Part shown: positions 32,343 to 42,947 of the stretch, piece by piece
Layout: every line of letters begins with the position of its first letter
How positions within the stretch are numbered: position 1 is the stretch's first letter
Origin: Diploptera punctata
Lineage: Eukaryota; Arthropoda; Insecta; Blattodea; Blaberidae
DNA length: 64,000 nucleotides
Assembly (NCBI GenBank): GCA_030220185.1
Contig: JASPKZ010001230.1
Span: 62,001-126,000, forward strand
Reading direction: 5' to 3'
Program-made: the position numbers and the translations under genes
Notes under the pieces: model-generated
Databases searched by the model: none
Told to the model about the DNA's origin: nothing
The model's input: the letters and a program-made list of their open reading frames with translations, nothing else

Positions 32343-32558
32343 GATTATCACAGATGCCTGTCGCAACCCCCTGTTTTCTTCCTGCAAAGCTTTTACTCTT
32401 AATTTATAGGTCTCCAGTTCAACTTTTAACACTCTATTTTGTTGTTGCAATGATTCTATGCGTTTTTGCAGTTGTTCCCTTGTTACTGGAGAAGGAGGCA
32501 TCATAATTGGTCCTCCGTCGATTGAGCTAGAATCACTCTCGCTCGCACTATCCGCCAT
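32343..32558 (-). CDS. CCDC6: CCDC6, coding exon 1 with start codon
   Basis: The ATG at 32558-32556 starts [16 protein letters not shown], as vertebrate CCDC6 starts MADSASESD; an upstream in-frame Met (32597) is not conserved, so I reject it. Next comes a short Pro/Ser linker, then coiled coil [20 protein letters not shown] and [14 protein letters not shown]. The donor ATC|GTAAGA gives 72 codons, phase 0. CCDC6 is a scaffold-like coiled-coil protein linked to the DNA-damage response in vertebrates. The gene's visible extent is 32558 to 16219; 893 coding bases are spread over 16.3 kb. Confidence 0.95.
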
Positions 32559-33643
32559 ATTTGTATGGTTTACAACGTGGGCCCTGGCCAAATACACAAC
32601 AAAATATAGTAATTCATTGCTTTACATTAAACCGCCAATGTTTAAAAATGTTAAATAGCAATTATTATAAATCGCATTTCGGTATATTACCTTTAAAAGC
32701 TTTATCGTTGCGTTTCTTTATTAGCTGGGAGCAAAACAGTCGGCTTTTTATAACTTGCTTTATTGTCGTTTGTCAATTATTTTCACAAACTGCAATTGTG
32801 AACAGTGTTGCCAAATTAAGTGGAAGTTTCCCGCTAAATTTTCCCACAATTTACTAACCAGCTGTTAATTATACATTTGACATGAATCTGTGAAGTAAAC
32901 AAGTCAAGATAGCGTAAACGTACGGCTTCTTTGGTTTTTAAATTCACAGGTTTATTCCTGTTAATAAATAATTAAACTATTTTAAATTGTAAAAAAGTCA
33001 GTCTCTGCCAGCGATAACTCACTGCCTATTTTATATTGTCACTGAAATGTTTGACGATCTTATATATGGTTACTACATGGATGTAGTCTATGGACAATTG
33101 AGAACTGCATCCAATGGACAGTGTTTAATTTGAAAATGTTTTTGTAGATGTCGCCGTTACGTAATTTATATAGATTTAAATACCTTTAAGCTATTAAGTA
33201 CTAAAAAAGTATTGCCAAATAAAATCTTAGAAGTTTTATCTTCTATAACAGTAGATCATACGTAAAAAATAACATTTAAGTTAAATATCATGGAATTTAA
33301 CTTTTTGATGGGATTCAAGGTTACACTTATAACCGACCAATGAGGCGAAGAAGCAGATGACCTAAAGTAGCAGAAGACACACGTGTGGTGTTTGTCTTGT
33401 CACATTTCGCACATTTGTTTTCGTACTTGTCAATATTATTGTCCATCAAATATTAACGTGGCTTTACATTTTTTAATAATATAAGAGACAACAATTAACA
33501 CTTTTTTTATAATATTAATATCATTGACTTGAATCAAATCCGTTTAAGAGCATATAAGTACCGATCTGCCTGTTCTGCATTAAAAGAACCGGTTAACAAA
33601 CGTAATTAAACTAATCAAATATAAGTGTGTACATTTTTACATT
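32559..33643. promoter_or_regulatory. Presumed CCDC6 5' region, between divergent start codons
   Basis: Lies between the CCDC6 ATG (minus) and a possible ATG at 33644 (plus). It must contain the CCDC6 5' UTR and promoter by position, but I see no decisive core-promoter motif. ORFs here are short and not convincing. Confidence 0.35.
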
Positions 33644-33682
33644 ATGCCTAGCGATCAAGAAATAATTAAGAAGCAAAAAACG
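33644..33682 (+). CDS. Possible first coding exon of an unidentified divergent gene
   Basis: ATGCCTAGCGATCAAGAAAT starts a 13-codon frame (MPSDQEIIKKQKT) that ends exactly at the strong donor ACG|GTAAGT. The 1.1 kb head-to-head position relative to CCDC6 is typical of real gene starts. I found no second exon and cannot name the gene; the frame is too short to be secure. Confidence 0.3.
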
Positions 33683-33824
33683 GTAAGTATAAATTCAATA
33701 AGCTTAATAAACATCCGTAATCCATGCTCATGATACAGGAATCAAAACAAAACTGGTTGTTCATAAATAAAATCTATTTTGTATGTGTGTGTGTAATATA
33801 TTGTTTTAAAATAGTACGAAACAT

Positions 33825-34425
33825 GGGCACCGACAGGAGGGTGCAAGGGGGGTACAGTTAAACCCCCCTATTGGGAAAGAAAATACATAGAAACATTTGT
33901 TTTAAAATTGTACGAAACATGGGCGCCGACAGGAGGGTGCAAGGGGGTACAATTAAACTCTCCAGTCGGGAAAGAAAATACACAGAAAACATTGTATTAT
34001 TGTTTTTTTATTGTCACTGAATAAAAATTCACCCACATGTCAAGAAGGAAAATACATGGGGGGGGGGAATATATTTATTTTATTAAGTTGCTGTTTGAAT
34101 AAAAATTCACCCACCTGTCAGAAAAGAAAATGCGCAGGAAAAAAACATTAAGAAATATTTATTTTATTGTCACATGTTTGAATAAACATTTTAATCATCT
34201 AGGTTACTGATCAATTTTTTTTATCACCTTATCAATGAATTTAATGTCCTCTTCTACACTTTTCCTGTGAACACAGGTTATGTTGTCATATGATTTGAAT
34301 TTGACATTAAGTTAATAGACATAACAAATGTATAATTATAAATTATATTTTATTACGTAATAGTATAGTGTGTAGATGCAGATGCCCCTCCCTGAAAGAA
34401 ATCCTGGCAGCGCCCATGGCACAAA
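33825..34425. mobile_element. Non-autonomous DNA element with GGGCGC ends
   Basis: The left end CATGGGCACCGACAGGAGGG is partly duplicated at about 33916; the right end CTGGCAGCGCCCATG is its imperfect inverse. The interior repeats AATAAAAATTCACCCACNTG. I know similar TIRs from many arthropod elements, but the superfamily is uncertain. Confidence 0.5.
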
Positions 34426-34544
34426 ACATTATTACAAATGGTGAAAGTGTGTAGTGTAACAGTGGCATAAAAATGTTATATGGAAAATCATGATCAACAA
34501 ATACTAGACTTCAGCCATTTAATTAAAAACCCAGGTTAGTTAGA

Positions 34545-34890
34545 GAACCACTCCAAGCACTACAGGCCTAGAAGGCCCTTGGCCTACCAGCTGGCCGCTG
34601 GCATCACATCCACATGTGTTAATCACAGAAGTAGACTATCTTAAGCCAGTGTAGGGATGACATGTGGTCAGCATGTCGGGTCCCCCAGCTGTTATAGCTA
34701 ATCTTCTAAACCTTGAGTCGCCACTTATTGTAGCTACCCAAATGCCTCACGATGCTGGGTGGGCAGCAGTCCCATACTGGCTGAAATTCCATGAGAAAGT
34801 TTCTTCCCCCATGGGGACTCGAACCAGTGCAAGTCCCATAGCTCTATGCCAAGGCTTCTTGCCTTAACCATTCGGCTACAGTGCAGAACT
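34545..34890 (-). mobile_element. tRNA-headed SINE (family B)
   Basis: Well-kept copy of the family at 14000-14335: ACAGGCCTAGAAGGCCCTTG, TAGGGATGACATGTGGTCAG and a tRNA-like head at the right (GGGACTCGAACCAGTGCAAG...TTAACCATTCGGCTACAG). Confidence 0.7.
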
Positions 34891-35165
34891 TGGAGAACCA
34901 CTAATTCTAATTTTGTACAAATATTTAAACTACAATTAAATTATCCATTAAAAATATCTCATCTTTGATTGACAAATTCTTGATATAGGATGAAATAGTA
35001 ATTTGATTGAAGTTATTCTCATGCATTTTAAGATGGAGCCTTTGTGGTTAGGTTTTAAATTTTGCTTTCTTGATAATTTAAGTGTATTTTAATATCAATT
35101 TAAATTTTAAAGCAATTCCTAAAACCCTGCATTAATATACAACTTGCATCCAGGAACAATTGTTT
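34891..35165. other. No gene recognised
   Basis: A/T-rich sequence. Confidence 0.3.
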
Positions 35166-35174
35166 ATTAAGCAA

Positions 35175-35395
35175 GTTTTTTTGAGTCTAGAGATATCTTA
35201 CCTCAGTTTAATGTTGATTTGTTCTTGAATATTTTTTTATCTATATCATCATTAGCTTGGCTAGACAATGATATAGAAGAATATATCGAAACATGTTAGA
35301 GAACATATCAACATTAAACTGAGGTAAGATATCTCTAGACTCAAAGAAACTTGATTAAAAGAACCTCAAAATATTACTTCCTAAAATAAATCAAG
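35175..35395. mobile_element. Hammerhead foldback element, same family as 19480-19680
   Basis: Arms TTTGAGTCTAGAGATATCTT and AAGATATCTCTAGACTCAAA enclose TTTAATGTTGATTTGTTCT and its inverse. The ribozyme region keeps CGAAACATGTT but has lost the CTGANGA box. The tail reads AAGAACCTCAAAATATTACT. Confidence 0.65.
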
Positions 35396-35923
35396 TCTAA
35401 ACAAGTTGGATTTCGGGGCAAATATTCTTCAAATGAACAAGTCATGACAATGAGGCAACTTATAAAGGAAGCTTTCAATAAACAAGACACTGTATTATCT
35501 ATGTTCGACTTTCAAAAATGTATATAATTCCGTGTGGAGATGCAAACGGCTCAACAGGACATTACCTTTCTCTTAATTTTCCATAATATATTCTAGTAAT
35601 ACTATTACTCTATTTACTTCTTCTGTCTTTACCAACATTTTGTATTATTTTAAACTTTTTCAAGATACTCTGCGACATTCTTTTACAATTTTTATGTGTT
35701 TATTTATTTATGAGAAACACGGTATCATTATGACATTTTTAGATAATTTTGTGATACCCGCTAGCCATTTTCCCTATTCCAGTGTTGCCACTATCAACAA
35801 CTCAATTACACTATTTTTGTTAGGTTAATGTATATCAGATTAGTGTACTCTTCAGTAAATAATATGCATGTAATTTATTTTATTAGGTTAGGAAGGGAGA
35901 AGTTAGTATACAACCATTTCTAG
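35396..35923. other. Non-LTR-like trace, otherwise nothing
   Basis: CAAGTTGGATTTCGGGGCAA near 35402 and ACACTGTATTATCTATGTTC read QVGFRGKYSSNEQVMTMRQL...VLSMFDFQK, resembling a reverse-transcriptase piece (YGF-...T..QL). The remainder is unassigned. Confidence 0.3.
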
Positions 35924-36030
35924 TAAACATTTAGGATTATAAAATACAATAGGAAGTAACTTTAAGAGGTTTATTTAATAATGAAGATATTTTGTCTGTA
36001 CATTGTTACTTCTTATGGTTGTTTTTGTTG

Positions 36031-36066
36031 GACATATGTTTCAAGGTTTTTGAGCCCCATCGTCAG
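36031..36066 (-). ncRNA. Hammerhead motif, left arm
   Basis: Core CTGACGA (36066-36060), stem II closing GGGGCT with a mismatched partner ACCTT, GAAA, palindromic helix III CATATG, and TC. Confidence 0.5.
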
Positions 36067-36080
36067 CGATTACAGACTCA

Positions 36081-36122
36081 TTGCTGACGATGGGGCTCAG
36101 AAGCCTTGAAACATATGTTCAA
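36081..36122 (+). ncRNA. Hammerhead motif, right arm
   Basis: Helix I TTG/CAA, core CTGACGA (36084-36090), stem II GGGGCT-CAGA-AGCCTT (6 bp with two wobbles), GAAA (36108-36111), helix III CATATG within ACATATGT, TT at the cut site. Complete core. Confidence 0.65.
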
Positions 36123-36176
36123 CAAAAACAGCCATAAGAGGTAAGAATTACAGACAAAATATATTATTAAACATTT

Positions 36177-36440
36177 CGAGGGAATTTATTTCAAAGGTTG
36201 GTCATACCGCAATTGCTGCCATCTAGCTACAGCTCTATAAACTTTCTGTATGACTTCAAAGATAGGTTCCACCTAGCGACAGCTCTATAAACTTATGTGC
36301 ATGCACACTGTTATTCTGTAGGACTTAGAAAATATATTGGGAAGGTATTTTACTGTTTTTCTGATGCAAACTATCGTACTTAAAAAAACTACAACACATT
36401 GACATTCAGGCAAACACGTTTCTGTAGATCTCCCAGTTCA
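36177..36440. other. Inverse remnant of a dispersed repeat
   Basis: TGCCATCTAGC and TTATGTGCATGCACACTGTT followed by TTCTGTAGGA resemble the complement of the ends of 31100-31660. Confidence 0.35.
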
Positions 36441-38650
36441 TATCACAAAGATGCTGTGCAACAAGACACAACATGAAGATACAAATAAATGCAGCGGGGC
36501 TTACCACAGGGAACCGTGTTCTGAATACTACTATTTTCAACATCATCACCTGGTTCTCAAGAAAACATAACAAATACTACGATTTATAACAAGAACTAGC
36601 AAACATCCTGGAGAAGCACCATAAATGAACTGAAGAAAACCTAATGTTTGTGAATACTGAAAAAAATAAAATAAACAATTTATCATATTTTCGTACCACG
36701 ATGGAAAGATAGAAAACTATATATACGCTACAACTACATATCTCTTGTGCAGCACAATCTCAACACATACCTAGGAGTCACATTAGTTGTCTTAAAAATC
36801 AGAGAGAAAGTAAATGAAAGAGTGATAAAGATAATTTCCTCAAAAGATTATCTGCACTAAAATGGGACTGTTCTAGAAAAACTTCAAACTACGGTACAGC
36901 ATATATTACACATCCAAGTTAACTGTTCACGGGCAGAGGGGAAGATTTTTAGCGCTAGTGTCACCGATCCACTGAATCTGTGGAAGGGATATAGGAGAAA
37001 ACTGTTCATCCGATCACGTATTGAAATTTTTCAACTTCAAATGTGGGGGGAGAATCTCTAAACACATGTGGAAGATCTTATCATGGTTGTCAAATTAGTA
37101 ATTTAAGCACGGAACGCTCAAGCGGTCGGATCATTTAAAATCACTGTATTTGTCGTCTCTCTGTTATTAGCCTCACAATAAATCACAAGTGGCAACATGT
37201 AATGAGAAGGGCAAGGAAGGGACAGCTCATTCCTAGACGTAACCCCAAAAGTAACAGGTTTGTCAAGTTAGTCATTCTGCCAATGACAACGCAGAACGAC
37301 AGATCATTAAAATACACAGTATTTGTCAGCTCTCTACCTGCCAATCAAACGACATAATACAAAGGACAGGAAGTGGCAACATAGTAAGGAAGAGAAAGAG
37401 AGTTTGTTAGTTAACATATTTTCCGCCTGCACAAAACACTTGGATGGGTAATACATAAAATCCATTCTACAATCCTAGATTATTGGAAGATTAGACATAG
37501 TACAAAATATTGCTATACGATTAACAGGTGCAATCTAAACAACCTCTATAGAAGTAGTGAGGATTATATTTTTGATTATTAGTCCTAATATAATTAGAAT
37601 TTTAATTTTGCTATCACCTCAAGAAAAAGCAATCCTCCAGTGTGAGAAGATGATGAGACTATCAGAAGACAAATGGAGAAAGAAACAGCCACATACAAGA
37701 AAACTGAGTGCCCAATCCACTTTAATTGAAAAAAATTAAAGAAGTAGAACTGACATTTGACATATTGACAAACCAAGAAATAATTCTATCTTGAACTAAT
37801 CCAGCACATTTTTAAAGAGTCCCTTGCGATTTAGATATAACTAAAAATCAAAAAAAGTTAGAATGCAACAGCACCCTCCTGAAAAATACAGCCTGCTAGA
37901 TACCTCAAAATGACTGGTTCCATGTCTATACAGACATTTCACCAACACCATGAAAATGGTGCTGGTGCAGGCAGAACATGCCCCCTATTTTCATTATACT
38001 GATTTCTTTGTGTAGAAAGATTCCCTGATAACACAATCACCAACACCAAAATCTATATAATATTTTGGCTAAATGGCACAGTTCATCGATTGGAAGATTA
38101 CAGGATACCTAGCAGATGTTAAACTATCAACTTGTAGAACGAAGAAGACCAGGACATCTACTCAAAAGACTTCTGGATGGTATTTCTGTTTAGGTTGAAA
38201 CAAGTCAACAATGGCCTAAATTCATTAACGGACTACTGTATGATGAAGATGGTACATAAAATAAAAAACTAAGGACATTGACAACAGATTTCAATTGCCC
38301 TCCAAAGACAAGAAATGTGAATGCCTCTTTAACAACACCAACTCCATACCATAACTTCCACAGAAGACATAAGTCACTCAGTTAAAATTAACTATAGGTC
38401 ATAACTGTACAAGATTAATATATTGTCTACACAGAAGAATTATATCCAACCACCCAGAGGAAGAAATGGATGATGAATACCTCAACAACTGTCCTGTCAT
38501 TAAATAAGAAATTTCCAAAACTTCAAAGTACTGGAGAGCAAGATTGCTAATAACTTCAGCGTTAGTTGCAGCACATCATGGCTAAAAATTGCCAAACCAG
38601 CCTATTTCCTATACACACACATTAGACACCAACCAACATGCAGAAGGATC
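36440..38650 (+). mobile_element. Strongly decayed non-LTR retrotransposon
   Basis: In shifting plus frames: a GLPQGTVLNTTIFNI-like string (about 36500), FVNTEKNKINNLSYF and TMERKLYIRY (about 36650-36720), LNTYLGVTL (about 36755), then LDIVQNIAIRLTGAI (about 37510) near the usual position before RNase H. This is the order of an I/Jockey-type reverse transcriptase with tail. Many stops. Confidence 0.5.
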
Positions 38651-39995
38651 TCAACATAAGTGTCTGGATATTACTGCTTTCATATTACCATTTTCTGGTA
38701 TACTAGGTAATTCATTTTATATAATTATATTGATTCAGATGGTTGAAATTGTTGCTATTTAAACCATCTTTTATTATAAATTTATTTAGTTTAATTCTAA
38801 GCTGCTAGAGAAGAAGAGTATAAATCAGAAAATGGCCAAAATGAGAATACTGCCTAAGTGTTGGAACAGAGTTCTATCATTTTTTGTCTTAATAGTATTA
38901 GTCTGGAACATGTACAGCGAAGATCTAAAAATTTAAAGATAATTAATGAAAGGTCTCTCCCACAAATATTTTTTGGCTTAAGCTCATTTTTTCTTAGCAA
39001 CCAGAATTATTTGGCAGAAATGTTGGGAACTTAAATAATATATTTTAGAATATTGTTTGTTGAAATTGCTCCCAGAAACACATTACCATTATTATTTTTT
39101 TTTTGCAGATATTTGAACATAACTTAATTAAAATCACTTCTCGATTATTCTATGCAATGTATCAGTATATTAATCTTGCAACGGACCACCAGTTACTAAC
39201 TATATCAATACTTTTTGAATGACATCATTAAAATTTGTTCTAGCGACATGTTTGGTCAAAGTTTCCACTGTAGCCAACTACAAACATATTTATTCAGGTT
39301 AGGTTACATTAGGTAGGTACTCTGTGATCTTCATTGCTTTGTTAGTGTTATTTTTTTTTAGCATTTTATTTGAGCGATGACCATTAGATATCTTCCATAT
39401 ATTTTATAGTATAGTTAATATTGTGTATTTTTGGTTATTTCTACTTCAACATCTCATTCAATTTTTTGGATTTTTTTTATTTTTGGAAAACACCACACAC
39501 ACACATACATATACAGTAAGTAAAGTAAAGAATTGATTTAAAGTGGCATTATCTACCACAAATCCCCCTCAAACTACACATACACATAATCCTAAAGAAA
39601 TTATTCACGTACTGCTACAATAATTTTTCAGTACTTTTTTTGTTTAAATTTATGCATACTGACATGTTACATAGATTCACCCAGTTCTCTTATGCAACTT
39701 TTTTTTATAGATCATACACATTTTAAAATAATTTATTTTAAAAAGTATAGCCCAGCATAGACATTACCTTTTAGTAAGGAGTTGAAAGATAAGAGAAATA
39801 ATATCCTCTGGCACGGTATCTTCTACTGCCTGACATGACTACCACACAAACAGAGGATTACATTAAGAGAAGTTTGAAGAGCAAAACACACAAGTACATG
39901 GATTCATGTATTAATCTTGATTTCAGTTACAAAGTTTTTATTGCATAGATGTAGTAGGCCTACATGTGTCATATGTAGAGCAGGAATTATATACT
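38651..39995. other. No gene recognised
   Basis: A/T-rich; a short (CA)n tract near 39490. Confidence 0.35.
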
Positions 39996-39999
39996 TTTA

Positions 40000-40375
40000 A
40001 AGTGGTTATGCTCCTTGCCTCTGGTCCCAAGGGTCACGGGTTTAAATCCGGCTGGGGTTGATGGATTTTTTTTAGGATGGAAAAATCCGAGGAGCAACTC
40101 CTCCGAGAGGGACTTTAAGCTATGGGTCCCGAGTCTGAAGATTTTCAGGTTCGTAAAAGATCCTTAAGCCTGAATGAAAAGGCCTCTAAGCAAAATTTTC
40201 CTGTCCTAGTACTACCTTGGTTTCCTAGATGTCAGTATGAGGCAGAACGCTGACCACGGACCACTCAAATGACATCTATATGTTAACAAGCGTAACTAAA
40301 TTAGTATAGTTCAAATTCTTCCCTGTAGGGGGAGAGCACCTAAATCTCTGTTAAGGGAAACATGAAAAAAAAAAA
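40000..40375 (+). mobile_element. tRNA-headed SINE (family D)
   Basis: tRNA-like head with B box GGGTTTAAATCC, then GAAAAATCCGAGGAGCAACT, CTGACCACGGACCACTCAAA and CCCTGTAGGGGGAGAGCACC, ending in poly-A at about 40365. Confidence 0.6.
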
Positions 40376-40424
40376 AAGCATTTTGTTCCATTTAGGTTAT
40401 TGTTAAATTTTTAAAAAACAAAAT

Positions 40425-40600
40425 TTTGTACCTGTTGCAGTCATCCTCAACAAATTATATGTGTATATATTATTCAGCTAGACCTTTTGGAACTGGTTCC
40501 ATTTTAAAAGCTGTGTACCCAATGAACAGCTTTGAAAATGGAACCAGTTCTGAAAGGCATACAATTTATTGAGGACAATTGCAACAACAGGTACAAAATT
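40425..40600. mobile_element. PLE-type foldback end (CAGGTACAAAATT family)
   Basis: TTTGTACCTGTTGCAGTCAT on the left and the inverse ending CAACAACAGGTACAAAATTG on the right. Both arms carry the stem GGAAC/GTTCC; the right arm reads GGAACCAGTTCTGAAAGGC, a decayed stem II plus GAAA of a hammerhead. A third end of the family is at 41170-41280. Confidence 0.55.
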
Positions 40601-40639
40601 GTTTTTTTTTATTAGGAATATTCCACAGTACAGTGTTCC

Positions 40640-41095
40640 TCCTTCAACCCAAAGTGATTTGTTGGCACCAGAGGTTCCTGTCTAAAGCATCTTCTTCCCT
40701 CAAATCTCTAGCTTCCATACTTCTCACTCCATCTATCCAATGTTCTCTAGGTCTGCCTCTTCCACTTCTTCCATTAGCTTTCCAGTTGAGGATCTTCTTT
40801 GGTATTCTCTCTTCCATTCTTATGAGGTGTCCATACCATTTCAAATATTTTTCTTCTATTTTTTTTTCTAATATGTTTTTCAACTTGCATAATTTCCCTT
40901 ATTCTGCTGTTTCTGACCTTATCCCTTCTTGAAATTCTTCTCGATCACCTCCAAAAATCCATTTCTACTGCTAACAGTTTGTTGGCTTGTTTTCTCCTTA
41001 CTCTCCAGGTTTCAGACCCATATAATAAAATGCTTTGTAACAGAACTTGAAATATAGTTTTCTTCGTTCTGTATATTATATAAATTTGTATTGTT
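40640..41095 (-). mobile_element. Non-LTR retrotransposon C-terminal tail
   Basis: Minus translation: YIIQFYYMGLKPGE-like start, then EEKYLKWYGHLIRMEERIPK, KILNWKANGRSGRGRPREHW and LREEDALDRNLWCQ. Typical tail with the LKWYGH and GRPREHW motifs, different from the 22 kb subfamily. Lies between PLE-type ends. Confidence 0.6.
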
Positions 41096-41169
41096 TCTTT
41101 TTTAATATTTAGCCATAACCTCAACAGAACAAAATGCTTCTTAAAAGTATTGACACAGCCAGTAAAGTG

Positions 41170-41282
41170 AAAATAAGTTTTGTACCCAATTAAAATGGAA
41201 CCAGTTCCGAAAGGCCTAGCTGAATATTATATACAAATATAATTTGTTGAGGATGACTGCAAGAACAGGTACAAAATTTTAT
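41170..41282 (+). mobile_element. PLE-type end with decayed hammerhead
   Basis: AAAATGGAACCAGTTCCGAA then AGGCCTAGCTG and TTTGTTGAGGATGACTGCA, ending CAGGTACAAAATTTTA. Stem II GGAAC/GTTCC and GAAA remain; helix III AGGCCT is palindromic; the CTGANGA box is gone. Confidence 0.5.
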
Positions 41283-41519
41283 TGAGGAATTATATGAAGA
41301 AAATTATACCAAAATTTTAAATCATAATAGCAAAATATTTAAAAAAATAGAAAATTATGTAAGATTTATATATGCACATACCAGCACATAAAAGAAACAA
41401 GCAGGCCTTTTTGTAGCCCAAGAAATCAAGATTTACACTGTATTTCCATTTTAATCCTGACCCAATAGAAAATAATATGTTCATGATTTCAAACAATTTT
41501 AATGGCTCTTGTTGTAGAA

Positions 41520-41820
41520 TTGTCTGAGGAATCAGGCACAAGCCCGAAGGATGTGGGTTTGAGTTTTGATGGTACAGGATTTTTAGCAGGTTGTGGGTTT
41601 GAGTCTTGATGGGTCAGGATTTTTAGTTGGACCAAACCTTCTGGCAGTATCATGGCTCTTGAGTCGACTCAGCTCCCAATGGAGTACCAGATGCATGTTC
41701 TGGAGGGAAAGGCAGCCCTCATGCAGGTGTAACAACATGGCAGACATATTTTGGCAATTGTCTAGAAAGATGGGAGCCTCAAGGGCCTCCCATGCCTTTA
41801 GTGGGACACTTTACCTTTAA
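41520..41820 (+). mobile_element. SINE (family C), plus orientation
   Basis: GGATGTGGGTTTGAGTTTTG (head relic, partly duplicated), TGGAGTACCAGATGCATGTT and GGGAGCCTCAAGGGCCTCCC correspond to the inverse of 25245-25560. Ends ACACTTTACCTTTAATAATCC. Confidence 0.55.
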
Positions 41821-41848
41821 TAATCCTTAATAAATCAGTACTGGGAGG

Positions 41849-41850
<2 letters not shown>

Positions 41851-41882
<32 letters not shown>
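41851..41882. repeat. (TA)n microsatellite
   Basis: Perfect TA dinucleotide tract. Confidence 0.95.
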
Positions 41883-41884
<2 letters not shown>

Positions 41885-42195
41885 ATCGCTGTGGTCTCGA
41901 GGTAGTGCGCTGCCTTGTCACGCAGTGGGCCCGGGTTCGATTCCCGGCCAGGACAGGCTCCTGGGTGAGGTTTTTTCGGGGCTTTTCTCACCTGTAAGAC
42001 AAATGTCAGCAAGCTTAGGGCCCAACGGTCCCCGAAAATCATGCGGTCATCATCATCATCATCATCCTTCTCCAGTGTGGAAAGCAACAGAAAGCTACCA
42101 CGCCTATAATTCCCTAGTAAAGCTGCAAAGCATAGCATAAAAATGCTATGACTGCAGTGAAAGAGCTGCCCTCGGGCAGAGTTACGATGGATGGA
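41885..42195 (+). mobile_element. tRNA-headed SINE (family E)
   Basis: tRNA-like head GTGGTCTCGAGGTAGTGCGC with B box GGGTTCGATTCCCGG, then CCTGGGTGAGGTTTTTTCGG, CCCAACGGTCCCCG, a (CAT)n tract and a GGATGGATGGA end. Ends in simple repeats, as many SINEs do. Confidence 0.75.
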
Positions 42196-42196
42196 T

Positions 42197-42284
<88 letters not shown>

Positions 42285-42329
42285 CTCGGATTCAAATCTT
42301 TGGTTCAGGTGTTTATTTTATTTTCATGC

Positions 42330-42365
<36 letters not shown>
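42196..42365. repeat. Compound microsatellites (TA)n, (GA)n, (TA)n
   Basis: (TA)n at about 42198-42231, (GA)n at 42231-42281 and (TA)n at about 42336-42364. Open frames across them (YIYIYI, EREREREr) are not genes. Confidence 0.95.
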
Positions 42366-42366
<1 letters not shown>

Positions 42367-42372
42367 CGGGCT

Positions 42373-42870
42373 TCCAATATAAAACCGGACCGGCCTCACG
42401 GAGTTTCACCCGGCACGCAGTGCTGTCTCTTCCTCCTGCAATTCACCCTGCCTGCCACCCGTCCTTGAACTGTTTCTTACCTTATAGAAAATGCTGGAAA
42501 TGTTGTCCTCCCGCAGTTAAACAGGCATTATACCGAGTAAACACATTTAGATTGACACGCTGTAGTTCGGGCACTGTCAAGTTTCTGATTTCAGTTCTTA
42601 TGTTGTTCGTGGATTGTCGATCTGGAAGGAGGTAATTGTCCAGGGAAGTTCCGAATAAATTCCTCGTGAACGCGACGAGCTGATTCGTATTTATAATAAC
42701 ATTTACACACATAAATGCGCTGCTCTAATGTCAGCTGACGTCTCATCTTGTCGAACGATAGTAAACTGATTAGTTCAAGGACGAGCGGCTGGCAGAGTGA
42801 AATGCGGACGAGGAGAGAGCGCTGCCTGACGGGTGAAACCCCGTGAGGCCGGTCCGGGTTTATATTGGAG
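42373..42870. mobile_element. TIR element of about 0.5 kb
   Basis: TCCAATATAAAACCGGACCG at the left is matched in inverse by CGGTCCGGGTTTATATTGGA at the right; the match continues inward over GCCTCACGG and TTTCACCCG. No transposase. Looks like a non-autonomous DNA transposon. Confidence 0.75.
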
Positions 42871-42947
42871 TATATGTTGTAACTATATTTTTGACATTTG
42901 GCAATGAAGGCAATTATGATATGAAAAGAAAAAGTTCGTTTTATATA

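Larger units (their letters stand above)
35933..36167. mobile_element. Hammerhead foldback element with 9-bp target duplication
   Basis: TAAACATTT flanks it (35924-35932 and 36168-36176). Long inverted arms meet near 36072. Both arms have hammerhead motifs. The box AGGAAGTAACTTTAAGAGGT at its left end is the inverse of the AACCTCATAATGTTACTTCC tail of the other elements. Confidence 0.75.

Noticed and set aside
32559..32597. In-frame Met at 32597 as CCDC6 start
   Set aside because: The family begins MADSASESD, and this is exactly the sequence from 32558.
35260..35310. Active hammerhead in the foldback at 35175-35395
   Set aside because: GAAACATGTT is kept, but the CTGANGA box has become CTAGACA, so it was not listed as a ribozyme.
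42148..42635. Open frames with YIYIYI and ERERER repeats
   Set aside because: They are translations of (TA)n and (GA)n microsatellites.
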